NCBI GenBank assembly: GCA_013285465.1
Contig: CP053449.1
Location: 62,001-126,000, forward strand
Origin: Pseudomonadota bacterium
GTDB lineage: Bacteria; Pseudomonadota; Alphaproteobacteria; Micavibrionales; CSBR16-224
Length of the DNA: 64,000 nt
Direction: 5' to 3'
Both the position numbers and the translations under genes were made by a program. The notes below the pieces were generated by a model. The model saw only the letters and a program-made list of their open reading frames with translations, made no database searches and was not told the origin of the DNA. Below are positions 27,999 to 36,544 of the stretch, one piece after another. Positions within the stretch are counted from its first letter, which is position 1. Each line of letters starts with the position of its first letter.

Positions 27999-28634
27999 GT
28001 GACAACGGAAGCATGGCGTCAATTATCGACCGTTGAAGGTGCGGATGGCCGCCACCGCTGCGGCTGGGTCGGTGAAGGCAAGATTTTCGAGGGCAGGGCT
28101 TTTTACGAGGACTATCACGACAGCGAATGGGGCGTGCCTGTCCATGATGATGCGAAACATTTTGAATTTCTGATTCTGGAAGGCGCACAGGCCGGACTGA
28201 GCTGGGAGACGGTTTTGAAAAAACGCGCCGGATACCGCGCCGCCTTCAAGGATTTTGATCCTGCCGCGGTTGCCGCCATGACGGATGAGGCGCTGGAAGC
28301 ATTACTGCAAAACCCTGAAATTATCCGCAACCGTTTAAAAGTCTTCGCGGCACGGAAGAATGCGCGGGTGTTTCTGGAGATTCAAAAGGAATGCGGCAGT
28401 TTCAATGATTATATCTGGTCATTTATTGGCGGTGCGCCGCTGGTGAATAGTTGGGAATCTCTGGGGGAGGTTCCCGCGACATCAAAGGAAAGCGACGCCT
28501 TGTCAAAAGATTTGAAAAAGCGCGGGATGAGCTTTGTCGGCTCCACCATTATCTATGCGCATATGCAGGCCACAGGTCTGGTGAATGACCATCTGACGGG
28601 TTGTTTCCGTTATGCCGAAACGGTGAATCTATAA
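27999..28634 (+). CDS. tag: DNA-3-methyladenine glycosylase I
   Basis: Tag removes 3-methyladenine from alkylated DNA. The zinc-binding residues are all visible: RCGWV at the N-terminus, the following YHDSEWG, and NDHLTGCFR at the C-terminus. The 211 residues fit the family. The start is GTG at 27999, 7 bp after the M48 stop; the frame further upstream runs through the protease gene and is not coding. The 3' end overlaps a convergent gene by 6 bases. Confidence 0.93.
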   Translation: MTTEAWRQLSTVEGADGRHRCGWVGEGKIFEGRAFYEDYHDSEWGVPVHDDAKHFEFLILEGAQAGLSWETVLKKRAGYRAAFKDFDPAAVAAMTDEALEALLQNPEIIRNRLKVFAARKNARVFLEIQKECGSFNDYIWSFIGGAPLVNSWESLGEVPATSKESDALSKDLKKRGMSFVGSTIIYAHMQATGLVNDHLTGCFRYAETVNL

Positions 28635-29144
28635 GCCGCGCACCGGTTTTTGCGGTTTTCTGCGGCGCATATTGCGGGAAATTCCGCCCGCGGCAAAAGC
28701 CGCGCCCAGCAGTGCAAAGGAAATTCCTGCCGCCGTGCCGAAGGCTTTGTTCATGTCGCGGGTTTTTTCGGCATGACGCAGCGGTGTGACTCCGTGCCAG
28801 TGCAGATCGGAAATCTCTTTCCACTCCGCGCCGTCTCCGCGTTTTTCATACAGAAAGGCGTTGAGCGTATTTTTATCCATCGCATCGGCGGCGGCGTGTT
28901 CCTCATCTGTGACCAGCGGTTGAAGGCGCGTCAAGGCCTCGCTGCGCGCATCGGCGTAAATTTCTTTCGCGTTTTCCATGCCGCCGTAATAGGGTTTCAT
29001 CCAGTAATTGCCGCGCTCCATATTCGTTAATACGGGTGTGGCGGCGATGGCGAAGGCGAAACACAGACCCGCCATGGCGTAATCGGCGTTTTTCAATAGC
29101 GTTCCTCCGGCTTTTCCAAGAAAGTCGGTTTTTTTCTGCGTCAT
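28629..29144 (-). CDS. Hypothetical membrane protein, 171 residues
   Basis: Two hydrophobic segments (about residues 20-40 and 137-158) bracket a soluble region of about 95 residues with many Glu, Asp and Tyr (YWMKPYYGG...). The C-terminal tail is basic (RNMRRRKPQKP), so both ends are probably cytoplasmic. I know no family for it. It is convergent with tag. Confidence 0.6.
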   Translation of the reverse strand: MTQKKTDFLGKAGGTLLKNADYAMAGLCFAFAIAATPVLTNMERGNYWMKPYYGGMENAKEIYADARSEALTRLQPLVTDEEHAAADAMDKNTLNAFLYEKRGDGAEWKEISDLHWHGVTPLRHAEKTRDMNKAFGTAAGISFALLGAAFAAGGISRNMRRRKPQKPVRGL

Positions 29145-29290
29145 GGCTTTGGATACTCCCCTTTTATATGACAGTCGTTATTTTTAAGAACCGGCTGTTT
29201 TAAAGGATACCTGCGTTATGGCAGCACATCCTTGCTGCCGCTATTGTAGCGATTCTGTATGTATTATGTCAATAAAAAACAGGGAGGAAT

Positions 29291-29320
29291 AAAAAAAGCC
29301 CCTGTTTGACGAGGGGCTGT
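29291..29320 (-). terminator. Terminator of tRNA-Lys
   Basis: On the minus strand AGCCCCT pairs with AGGGGCT around an 8-base loop and is followed directly by seven T. It lies 17 bp after the tRNA-Lys 3' end. Further along, 29220-29239 forms another small hairpin (GGCAGCA/TGCTGCC) without a T-run. Confidence 0.85.
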
Positions 29321-29336
29321 TTTAAAGCGTTTTCAA

Positions 29337-29412
29337 TGGTGAGCGCTCAGGGATTCGAACCCTGGACCTACTGATTAAAAGTCAGTTGCTCTACCGACTG
29401 AGCTAAGCGCTC
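29337..29412 (-). tRNA. tRNA-Lys (anticodon UUU)
   Basis: The 76 bases include an encoded CCA. The acceptor stem GAGCGCT/AGCGCTC is perfect, the D arm is normal, the anticodon loop CTTTTAA gives UUU, and the T arm is GGTTCGAATCC. It ends just before its own terminator. Confidence 0.97.
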
Positions 29413-29570
29413 CCATAGAAAACAGTCAGCTTTTCCGTTGCTGAAAAAGCTCGTGGCACATTACTGCAAAAAAGCCAGAAAGGTCAAGGCGTTTTTTGCC
29501 TTTGCCCGCGATAAAATTCCCTTTAGATTTCACGGTGGTTTTCAGGGCGGTTTTCATTACCGAAATGCTT

Positions 29571-29597
29571 GACAAAAAAAAGCGAAAGCATTACTAA
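29571..29597 (+). promoter_or_regulatory. Promoter of tRNA-Leu
   Basis: TTGACA at 29571 and TACTAA at 29592 are separated by 15 bp, shorter than ideal, but they place the transcript start a few bases before the tRNA at 29607. Confidence 0.5.
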
Positions 29598-29606
29598 GAA
29601 TGTCAT

Positions 29607-29693
29607 GCCCAGATGGCGGAATTGGTAGACGCGCTAGCTTCAGGTGTTAGTTCTCGTAAGGGAGTGGAGGTTCGAGTCCTCTTCTGGGCACCA
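29607..29693 (+). tRNA. tRNA-Leu (anticodon CAG), island attachment site
   Basis: The 87-base class II tRNA has a long variable arm and an encoded CCA. The acceptor stem is GCCCAGA/TCTGGGC, and the anticodon arm GCTAGCTTCAGGTGTTAGT carries CAG. A tyrosine recombinase gene starts 170 bp downstream in the same orientation, the classic layout for integration into the 3' end of a tRNA gene. I infer that the left attachment core lies in the T arm and acceptor 3' half. Confidence 0.96.
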
Positions 29694-29796
29694 AAATTAC
29701 GTAAATTCTGATAAATAATTTCCCCCTAACATGCTGTTTTAAAAAGACTTATTCCGATGATGTTGCCGGATAAGCCCTCCTCAAACCCCGCATTCG

Positions 29797-29826
29797 GTAT
29801 ACTTTTCGGTATACATTGTTGTATAC
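29797..29826 (+). repeat. Three GTATAC palindromes at exact 12-bp steps before the integrase
   Basis: GTATAC occurs at 29797, 29809 and 29821. The first two are inside a longer shared CGGTATAC. The 12-bp period is a little more than one helical turn. The set lies between the attachment site and the integrase start, where recombinase arm sites or an operator would be expected. Confidence 0.6.
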
Positions 29827-29863
29827 TAAAAGGATAGGCTTTGACCGGAAAGGATGCGGCGAT

Positions 29864-31180
29864 ATGTCCGATTATCTGATTGAGCGCGACGGATATTACT
29901 ATTATTTCCGGCGTGTGCCCAAACACATTAAACCCTATGATTCGCGGCGGCATATTAAAATCTCGCTGAAAACGCGGGATAAGGCAACGGCGAAAAAACG
30001 CGCACTTGTCCAGAATGAGTCGATTGAAAAATTCTGGCGTAATCTGGCACAGTCTGCCCCGACGGATTTGCAGCGCGATACGCTCTACCGTGATGCGGTA
30101 CAAAAGGCACGGATGCACGGTTTTGTTTACCGCGATATTACCGACTTGTCGGAGAACGCTTCAGCGGCGGAACTGGTGGACAGGTTGCTAGCTCTGAAAG
30201 AGGCGGAAGACAAACAGCCTGGTGCTGCCGTTGAACTCGGCGCGGCGCTGGTCGGCACGGCAGAACATCCGGATATTAAACTCAGCGAAATCTGGGAAAT
30301 TTACCGTCCGAAAATCGGTGATCGATTGGTTGGTAAGACCGATCATCAAATCCGCAAATGGGAAAACCCGCGTAAGCTGGCGGTTAATAACTTCATCAAG
30401 GCCGTTGGCGATAAGAACATTCTGGAAGTCAATCGTAAGGATGTTCTGGCCTTTCATGACTGGTGGTTGAACCGTGTCACCAAAGAGGGCAAGAAACCGG
30501 CCAGCGCCAATAAGAATTTCCGCCATGTGAAGGATATGCTTGATATCGTTTTTACGGCGCTGGATATAACGCCCGTTGTTGATGTCGAAACGCTGTTCGC
30601 CAAAATCAAGCTGCGAGTTGTTGATGACAGTCGTCAGTCCTATGAGGCGGAATATGTGCAGCGTGTCTTTATCAGCGGCGATGCCTTAAACGGCTTGAAT
30701 GAGGAAGCACGGGCGCTTGTCTATATCATGGCCGACACCGGGGCTCGTGTGGCTGAAATCACCGGACTAATGCCCGAAGATGTTCGGTTAGATACACCGA
30801 TCCCCTATATTCACATTCGATCAAATGCGCGGGGCGGGTTGAAAACTCTGCATTCCGAACGGCAAATTCCGTTAGTTGGTGCGGCTTTGTACGGTGCCAA
30901 GATGTTTCCGAACGGGCTGGAACGCTATTCCAGCGGTGACACGGCCTCAAATGTTATCAATAAATTTCTGCGCGAAAACAATCTGAATCCGTCTGAAGGT
31001 AACTCACTCTATTCGCTGCGCCATACGTTTAAAGACCGGTTGCGTGATATTCAGGCACCGGAGGAAGTGATCGACAATCTGATGGGGCACAAATCACGCG
31101 GCCCGAAATACGGGCGCGGGCATATCTTGGAGACCAAGCTGGAATGGCTCAACAAGATTGCTTTTAAGCCTCCGAAGTAG
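29864..31180 (+). CDS. Tyrosine site-specific recombinase (integrase)
   Basis: The N-terminus (DGYYYYFRRVPKHIKP...) is the DUF6538-like DNA-binding part common in alphaproteobacterial integrases, followed by a SAM-like core-binding region. The catalytic domain shows Arg in DTGARVAEITGL, Lys in the RGGLKTLHSERQIPL turn, SLRHTFKDRL, GHKSRG, and the nucleophile Tyr in KYGRGH near the end. I start at the ATG at 29864, which has AAGGA upstream. It should cut and join DNA at the tRNA-Leu 3' end. Full length of 438 residues suggests it is functional. Confidence 0.92.
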   Translation: MSDYLIERDGYYYYFRRVPKHIKPYDSRRHIKISLKTRDKATAKKRALVQNESIEKFWRNLAQSAPTDLQRDTLYRDAVQKARMHGFVYRDITDLSENASAAELVDRLLALKEAEDKQPGAAVELGAALVGTAEHPDIKLSEIWEIYRPKIGDRLVGKTDHQIRKWENPRKLAVNNFIKAVGDKNILEVNRKDVLAFHDWWLNRVTKEGKKPASANKNFRHVKDMLDIVFTALDITPVVDVETLFAKIKLRVVDDSRQSYEAEYVQRVFISGDALNGLNEEARALVYIMADTGARVAEITGLMPEDVRLDTPIPYIHIRSNARGGLKTLHSERQIPLVGAALYGAKMFPNGLERYSSGDTASNVINKFLRENNLNPSEGNSLYSLRHTFKDRLRDIQAPEEVIDNLMGHKSRGPKYGRGHILETKLEWLNKIAFKPPK

Positions 31181-31184
31181 GAAA

Positions 31185-32327
31185 TCAGTTTACTGCACTA
31201 TTGCGTGAGCTTAAAGAAAACAACCTCTTCTCGTCCAGTTTAACTCTTAGTTTACTCAAAATTTTATATTGGTAGGACTGATAGCGTATTACATTTTCAT
31301 GCAATAATCGGCCTAAAACGATACCGGGCGCAATACGCTGTTCTGCGGCAAATGTTTCAATAAACTCACTATCGGGATTTAAACACATCATTTCGAATTC
31401 CCTCCACTCTGCTTTGGGAATGAGAGTGTTCTGGGAAAAACTATTTGCCTCTGCTTCTAAATTGATCACAGAAGAAGCAGGCTCCATGTCAATAAACAAT
31501 TCTTTTTTGCCGTGCAAAAGAATATGTCCCGCTTCATGAAAAAATGTAAACCAAAAACTGTCTTCAGTCTTATAGCGTCCACTTAATTGAATAAGTGCCT
31601 TCTCCTTTGTTAACCAACGTGCTGCACCACTCAACCTTGTCCCGTTGAATTCTGGAATAATAGTGAGCGCCACACCAGCTTCGGCACAAATTTCTTGCGC
31701 CTGTGGGAAAGCGCTATCAATGGGCTCTCTTGTTAATTCTCGGATTTTCTTGAGAGCACTTTTAAATTTATCGGCGTTGTATGACTTAGTTTCAATATCT
31801 TCTGCCTGTATCTGGCCACAGCGCAACCAAGCAGCAACAGAAAATTCATTACTATCGAATTTTTCTGAAGCACGATAGTAAGCTTTTTGGATATTATGCC
31901 ATTGGCTAAGCGCATCTACGGATGCTACACCGAAAAACGATAAAACTTTCTTTAGTTGTTCAGCCGGGTTGCTTTCTTTATCTAAAAATCCGAATTTAAC
32001 AAGGCTATTAACAGGAAAGCGGCCTAAGATTTCCTTGTGTTTTTCTAAATCCTTGTGTTCGACTTCCTCAGCCAGCTTTAGTCTATAACGTGCCTCCAAG
32101 TTGGACCATAGGCGCGCAGAGACACCCAGGACTTTCTCAAATTGCAAAGCTGTTTCAGGGGTAATAGCAGCCTTGCCAGCGATGATTTCGCTGATCATTT
32201 TTGCTGTTCTTCCGCAACGTTCTGCAAATTCCTTCTTTTTTATGCCACGTGCCTCTAATGTTTCTTCCAGAATTTCTCCGGGAGTAATAATATAATCAGG
32301 CATAAATGTTTCTGTACTTGTGCTCAT
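31185..32327 (-). CDS. HigA-type antitoxin with ImmA/IrrE peptidase domain
   Basis: An N-terminal helix-turn-helix (residues about 15-70, TPGEILEETLEARGIKKKEFAERCG) is joined to an ImmA/IrrE-type zinc peptidase domain with FHEAGHILLHG at about 255-265. The HTH should repress the toxin promoter, and the peptidase part may cut a regulator or sense stress. It overlaps the toxin gene upstream by 4 bases. The combined HigA-ImmA form of 380 residues is a known variant. Its stop lies 4 bp from the convergent integrase stop. Confidence 0.85.
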   Translation of the reverse strand: MSTSTETFMPDYIITPGEILEETLEARGIKKKEFAERCGRTAKMISEIIAGKAAITPETALQFEKVLGVSARLWSNLEARYRLKLAEEVEHKDLEKHKEILGRFPVNSLVKFGFLDKESNPAEQLKKVLSFFGVASVDALSQWHNIQKAYYRASEKFDSNEFSVAAWLRCGQIQAEDIETKSYNADKFKSALKKIRELTREPIDSAFPQAQEICAEAGVALTIIPEFNGTRLSGAARWLTKEKALIQLSGRYKTEDSFWFTFFHEAGHILLHGKKELFIDMEPASSVINLEAEANSFSQNTLIPKAEWREFEMMCLNPDSEFIETFAAEQRIAPGIVLGRLLHENVIRYQSYQYKILSKLRVKLDEKRLFSLSSRNSAVN

Positions 32328-32665
32328 CGGTGATAATCCTCACATATGTCTGTTATGACGATAGATGTTATTTTTTCTTTATCTATTCCACCGTCTTTTT
32401 TGCGTGGAATGGGATTATGATCCGGAATAAAAATAATCCTCCATTGTTTTTCTACATCAACAGCAAAGAGCTCGTCTTTGTCTTGCGTTAGTTGGTGGCA
32501 ACGCTCCGGCGGTGTATGCGGCACATGTTCTAAGTTATCCGCCGAAACTAGAACCTCTAGCCGTCGCGCTATTTTACGTGCGCACTGCCGCCCGAAATTC
32601 TTTTGAAGCTCTTTCATGCTTTCGCATACTTTTTTCAGCTTCTTACTTTTAAAGTTTACATCCAA
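32324..32665 (-). CDS. HigB/RelE-type toxin
   Basis: The 113 residues match RelE/ParE-fold toxins: a basic N-terminal helix (KSKKLKKVCESMKEL, ARKIARRLEVL), then strands with LTQDKDELFAVDVEKQWRIIF near residues 70-85 and the C-terminal ITDICEDYH. Such toxins cut mRNA on the ribosome. It is the first gene of the toxin-antitoxin pair, the usual hig order, and the antitoxin gene overlaps its stop. Confidence 0.85.
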   Translation of the reverse strand: MDVNFKSKKLKKVCESMKELQKNFGRQCARKIARRLEVLVSADNLEHVPHTPPERCHQLTQDKDELFAVDVEKQWRIIFIPDHNPIPRKKDGGIDKEKITSIVITDICEDYHR

Positions 32666-32705
32666 TTTATAAATTTTTCCTTAACGTATTAGGTAAAGGT
32701 TTTGT

Positions 32706-32721
32706 TTATACGAAGTTATAA
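32706..32721. promoter_or_regulatory. Palindromic operator candidate upstream of the toxin gene
   Basis: TTATACGAAGTTATAA is a 16-bp imperfect palindrome 41 bp before the toxin start and 99 bp before the divergent Panacea gene. It is well placed for binding by the HigA helix-turn-helix. Thirteen of its bases equal one arm of loxP; no second arm is present. Confidence 0.4.
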
Positions 32722-32819
32722 AAAAAAATACCCAAAGGCAAGTAAAAATTCTTAGTTGGTAAAAATAGTGCTATAGTGCAAGATACGAACTCGGGGACAT
32801 TTACTTAGGTGTAATAGCG

Positions 32820-33320
32820 ATGCCATATGATGGTAGAGATATAGCCAACTTTATTCTTGATATCTGCGATGAAAATGATCGTAAAATTACCAACCTTGCT
32901 TTACAGAAAATCATCTACTTTTGTCACGTCTGGTCTTTAATTGACTTTGATCGTCCTTTAATTAAACAAAGATTCGAAGCATGGCAGTATGGCCCTGTCC
33001 TTCCTTATGTATACAGAGAGTTTAAAGAATTTGATGCCAGTCCTATAACAAAAAGAGCGCAAAAGCTGAATATTGAAACTGGGAAAAAGGTGGTTGCCTC
33101 CATTCGGTTTGATGAAACAACAGAAGATTGGCTTAAAAGAGTGATTAACTTTTATAGCCGATTGTCAGCAGGACAGCTAGTTGAGTTGACACACACAGAA
33201 AATGGGCCATGGGCAAAAGTTTGGAAGCATGAAAGCGCCGTTAATCCGGGAATGAAAATTGACGACAGAGAAATCAAAATTTACTACTCCCAAGTTATAC
33301 CGCCTTACGGAATACAGTAA
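32820..33320 (+). CDS. Panacea-domain (SocA-like/DUF4065) antitoxin
   Basis: The 166 residues show the Panacea pattern: DIANFILDICDEN, then TNLALQKIIYFCHVW, then FEAWQYGPVLPYVYREF, and a late SAGQLVELTHTENGPWAK. The family includes the proteolysis adaptor SocA and many antitoxins that neutralise unrelated toxins. It is AT-rich like its neighbours. An unrecognised gene follows 75 bp downstream on the same strand, in the place where the toxin of a PanAT pair is often found. The start ATG at 32820 opens the conserved N-terminus. Confidence 0.88.
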   Translation: MPYDGRDIANFILDICDENDRKITNLALQKIIYFCHVWSLIDFDRPLIKQRFEAWQYGPVLPYVYREFKEFDASPITKRAQKLNIETGKKVVASIRFDETTEDWLKRVINFYSRLSAGQLVELTHTENGPWAKVWKHESAVNPGMKIDDREIKIYYSQVIPPYGIQ

Positions 33321-33395
33321 TTTAAAACCACCTTGACATTGCGTATAAAAATCATTACGTTTTTGGTTAAGGATTTTATATAGGATTTTTGTATT

Positions 33396-34124
33396 ATGGC
33401 TACACTTAAAATACCAACTTTGTTACATGCGGCCCGTCTTTGTAAGGAAACGCCTGAGCTAACTCAAAGGGAGTTTATAAAAATCTTCTACAGTAAGATC
33501 CCGTTCAATTACAATCCGCTTGTAGCTGGTATGAGGGATATGATGTTATGGGGTATACCTTATGAAACAGTAGCACAGGGGATAATTAGGAAGGAAAAGC
33601 GACAAAAGGTTGCGGATAATTTTCTTGAGGCACTGCCGCTCATGCAAGAGTATGTTGATAGTATTTCACCGCATCATATTCAAGAAATGCCACGCGTTTA
33701 CTACCCCCTTTCGCACGATTTGCGGATACCATTCTCTTCCCCTCTTGTTTATCAACAAAACAATCAATTACATATACCCTCTTTTATTTTTTGGAAAACG
33801 AACCCTCTAACCGAAGAACAAAAGTCGCTCTTGGCGACAATAATTGATGATTTGTTTTTAGAGGACCCAGATTTCGAAAACGCTAACTTCCAAATAGTAG
33901 ACTTTAGTAAACCAGCTAAAAAAGAAGATCGGGAGTTATTGATTACAAATACAAAAGAGATACCTCGCCTTACGCAGAGTGAGAAAAATCGTAAACTGGA
34001 AAACCTCGTTCAAGGTTTTCATTTGGCTGAAGCAGAAATAGCAAATGCTCGACCCTCTCAGGAAAAAAATAGACCGCAACCTGAAAGTTATTCAAAAGAC
34101 CAATACACCTTATTCTTGGAATAG
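33396..34124 (+). CDS. Unrecognised 242-residue protein next to the Panacea gene
   Basis: I recognise no domain. The protein is soluble, with no signal peptide or membrane helix. The first 100 residues are helical (LLHAARLCKETPELTQREF...), the middle is Pro- and Tyr-rich (RVYYPLSHDLRIPFSSPLVY), and the last 35 are hydrophilic and probably disordered. It follows the Panacea antitoxin gene and matches it in base composition, so a toxin role is a reasonable inference. TTGACA at 33333 in the 75-bp gap may give it its own promoter, which weakens the operon argument. Confidence 0.6.
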   Translation: MATLKIPTLLHAARLCKETPELTQREFIKIFYSKIPFNYNPLVAGMRDMMLWGIPYETVAQGIIRKEKRQKVADNFLEALPLMQEYVDSISPHHIQEMPRVYYPLSHDLRIPFSSPLVYQQNNQLHIPSFIFWKTNPLTEEQKSLLATIIDDLFLEDPDFENANFQIVDFSKPAKKEDRELLITNTKEIPRLTQSEKNRKLENLVQGFHLAEAEIANARPSQEKNRPQPESYSKDQYTLFLE

Positions 34125-34141
34125 AGAGTTCTGGAGACGGC

Positions 34142-35035
34142 CTAAGCCGCCTCCTGTTGTGTTTGCGGTTGCAGCGCTTTCAGAAAGTCTGCTGCCTTTA
34201 CAGCCTGACTTGCGGCAGTGAAGATCGCTTTCTTGTCAGCTTTGAGAACGGCCAGCCAGTTCTCAAGATAGGCTGCGTGATCTTGTCTCGGTTCAACTGT
34301 GATACCGAGATCGGCGCAGAGGAATGCAGCACTCAGCTCTGCGACCAGTTCTTCCACCGCATAGGCGTTATCGCCGAAGCGTTTGCCGAAGGTTCTGTCC
34401 AGACGGTGCTTTGCACCTGTCCAGTGGCTGAGTTCATGCAGCAGCGTTGAATAATAGGCCTCTGTTGCCGTGCTGGTCTTGGAGCCGAGAAAGCGGCTTT
34501 GCTCGGGCATTGTGATACTGTCATCTGCCGGGCGGTAAAAGGCACTGTTGCCGGTATGTTTGATTGTTGCATTTGTATGCTTGATGAATTTCTCGACATT
34601 ATCGAGGATTTCGACCGGATTTTCCGGTACGGGCGCTGGCGGTGCTTGATAGCCGTCTACCTGATCGGCGTTAAAGACGTAGGATGCTCTGGCGATATAG
34701 CGTGTTTCAAGTTCACCGTCGGTGTTTTCGATCTCATCTGTTTTATAGAAGATTACCAGAGAAGATTTTTCGCCTTTGCGGACTTGGCAGTCTTTTTCTT
34801 GCCATTGCTTGTATGTGCCCCATGTTCCGGTGCTGAAGCCTTGTGCCTGAGCTGAAACCCAGAGGTTCAGGATATTGATGCCGCGATAGTGATTGCCGGT
34901 ATTGATGTTGTTCGGGCGGTTGAGGCCGGTTCCTGTACGGTGCCAGGGCATTTGCCAATCGCCTGCGCCTTTTTCGATAGCGGTGATGATGTTCTGCGTT
35001 ACCCGGCTGTAAATATCTGAATGTTGTTTTGTCAT
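34142..35035 (-). CDS. ArdC-like antirestriction / zincin-like protein
   Basis: An N-terminal ArdC single-strand-DNA-binding domain (about residues 5-125, with WQMPWHR, NHYRGINILNLW, GTYKQWQ and VRKGEKS) is followed by a zincin-like metallopeptidase domain with HELSHWTG at about 205. Proteins of this family protect incoming plasmid DNA from restriction. I start at the ATG at 35035 because AGGAAG lies 8 nt before it; the frame continues open upstream. Its convergent neighbour is the Panacea-linked gene. Confidence 0.9.
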   Translation of the reverse strand: MTKQHSDIYSRVTQNIITAIEKGAGDWQMPWHRTGTGLNRPNNINTGNHYRGINILNLWVSAQAQGFSTGTWGTYKQWQEKDCQVRKGEKSSLVIFYKTDEIENTDGELETRYIARASYVFNADQVDGYQAPPAPVPENPVEILDNVEKFIKHTNATIKHTGNSAFYRPADDSITMPEQSRFLGSKTSTATEAYYSTLLHELSHWTGAKHRLDRTFGKRFGDNAYAVEELVAELSAAFLCADLGITVEPRQDHAAYLENWLAVLKADKKAIFTAASQAVKAADFLKALQPQTQQEAA

Positions 35036-35494
35036 TGTCTTACTTCCTTTTGCTTGGCGTTTGTTGGCCGCGACCGCCGCGGCCGTCTCATGGCAACCGA
35101 TAGACGGCAGACCAAGCCAAAGGCGCACTCCAAAGGAGCCGCAACAAAGTGAAGGACGCGATAAAGCGGGCTGTTTCTTGTTTTCCGCGAGGAAGGCGCA
35201 AGCCGGGGAAGAAACCGACCGTCAAGCGTTGCGCCGCAGGGCGCATGCCGTCAGGTTCGCCACAAAAGAGACGACCGCGCCGGTTAGCGGCGATAGGCAA
35301 GCTTAAAAAAGGGAGAAGGGTTAAATGGCAGGTGTTCAGGGAATTTACAGGTGACGAAAGAATAGTGCATTGCTGTCCCTATGGCGCAGACATTAGTAGC
35401 GATACCCACGCTCAATAGGGTCAGAAATCGGTATAAAACTGGACAGCAAGCGTCCACCACGGAGCCTTATAGTATCAGAATTGGACTAGGTCAC
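35036..35494. other. 459-bp region between ardC-like and fic genes, no supported gene
   Basis: The ardC-side half holds a GC-rich hairpin, GGCCGCG/CGCGGCC at 35066-35084, about 30 bp upstream of the ardC-like start. Frames in it are Arg/Lys-rich and look non-coding. Nothing else can be named. Confidence 0.5.
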
Positions 35495-36544
35495 TCATGG
35501 GAGTCCATACCATGTTGATCGCCCTGCCCCATGCCGCGCAAGAAGGCCTTTTTCCACGAGTGATGAAAAAGTCGCCTTCAGAGTATTCGGACTTGCGCCA
35601 TACTCCCGAACGATATCTCTGTTTGTAACGCGGCCATGATCACGAACATAATCCAAAATCTTGATCGCCAGTTCCGGCAAATCAGCGATTGCCCTCCGCT
35701 CACGCTCCACCTTATCGGCTAGGCGGCGCTTTTGTTGCTGTAAAGCACGTAGAAAAAAACTTAGCCAAGGTTGCCAATCCGGCGCTTCGCTGCGGATCGT
35801 GCCCTGCGTTTGGCGCAAGGCGAGGTAATAGCCGTCCTTGCTGTTTTCAATTACGCTCTCTAACGAGGAATAAGGCACGTAGGCATAGCCTGCCTGTAAC
35901 AGCAGGAGTGTGGTTAGTACGCGGCTCAATCGGCCATTACCATCTTGAAAGGGATGAATGGCCAAAAAGTCGACTGTGAAAACAGCAACAATTAGCAGTG
36001 GATGTATCCGGTCAAGCTCACGGGCTTCGTTTAGCCATGTGACAAGCTCCTGCATCTGGCGCGGCGTGTCAAACGGCGTGGCGGTTTCAAATACGACACC
36101 GATCATCTTGCCGGCAGCGTCGAATGCGCCGACGTCGTTGCGCAGGGCTTTGTAATCCCCCCGGTGCCGCTCGTCTTTTTCGCTGTAACGCAGCAAGTCG
36201 CGGTGAAGCTGTTTAATATGATTTTCAGTGATCGGGATATCTTTCCACGAATGAAAGATCGCTTCCATCACCTCGGCGTATCCGGCGACTTCCTGCTCGT
36301 CACGGCTGGAGAACTTCTTGACCTCTAGCTTATCCAAAAGTTGTTCCACCTCTCGGTCGGTCAGCTTGCTGCCTTCGATGCGGGTGGAGGAGCCGATGCT
36401 CTCGATTGTTGCGACATGGCGCAACGCACGCAGGCGCTCGGGTGCGAGGGTTCTAAGGGCGCGCCATGCACCCTTGAACTCGTCAATCTCAGAGATCAAA
36501 GCCAGTAATTCAGGCGTGATCTGAATGGAATCAGTATTTATCAT
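35495..36544 (-). CDS. Fic-family AMP transferase, class II, with winged helix
   Basis: The Fic motif HPFQDGNGRLSR is complete at residues 197-208. Fic proteins transfer AMP or similar groups to target side chains. The inhibitory helix motif S-x3-E-G is at residues 53-58 (STRIEG), the N-terminal position of class II, so the protein should be autoinhibited. A winged-helix DNA-binding domain occupies about 285-345 (VTNRDIVREYGASPNTLKATFSSLVEKGLL). The start codon lies at the first base of a duplicated sequence that may be its own operator. No small antitoxin gene is adjacent. Confidence 0.92.
   Translation of the reverse strand: MINTDSIQITPELLALISEIDEFKGAWRALRTLAPERLRALRHVATIESIGSSTRIEGSKLTDREVEQLLDKLEVKKFSSRDEQEVAGYAEVMEAIFHSWKDIPITENHIKQLHRDLLRYSEKDERHRGDYKALRNDVGAFDAAGKMIGVVFETATPFDTPRQMQELVTWLNEARELDRIHPLLIVAVFTVDFLAIHPFQDGNGRLSRVLTTLLLLQAGYAYVPYSSLESVIENSKDGYYLALRQTQGTIRSEAPDWQPWLSFFLRALQQQKRRLADKVERERRAIADLPELAIKILDYVRDHGRVTNRDIVREYGASPNTLKATFSSLVEKGLLARHGAGRSTWYGLP

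Noticed and set aside
32707-32719. loxP site
   Set aside because: Only one 13-bp arm is present; there is no spacer and second arm, so it is not a Cre site.
35149-35418. Arg/Lys-rich 89-residue ORF
   Set aside because: The composition looks like translated non-coding DNA, with no supporting ribosome site or known family.
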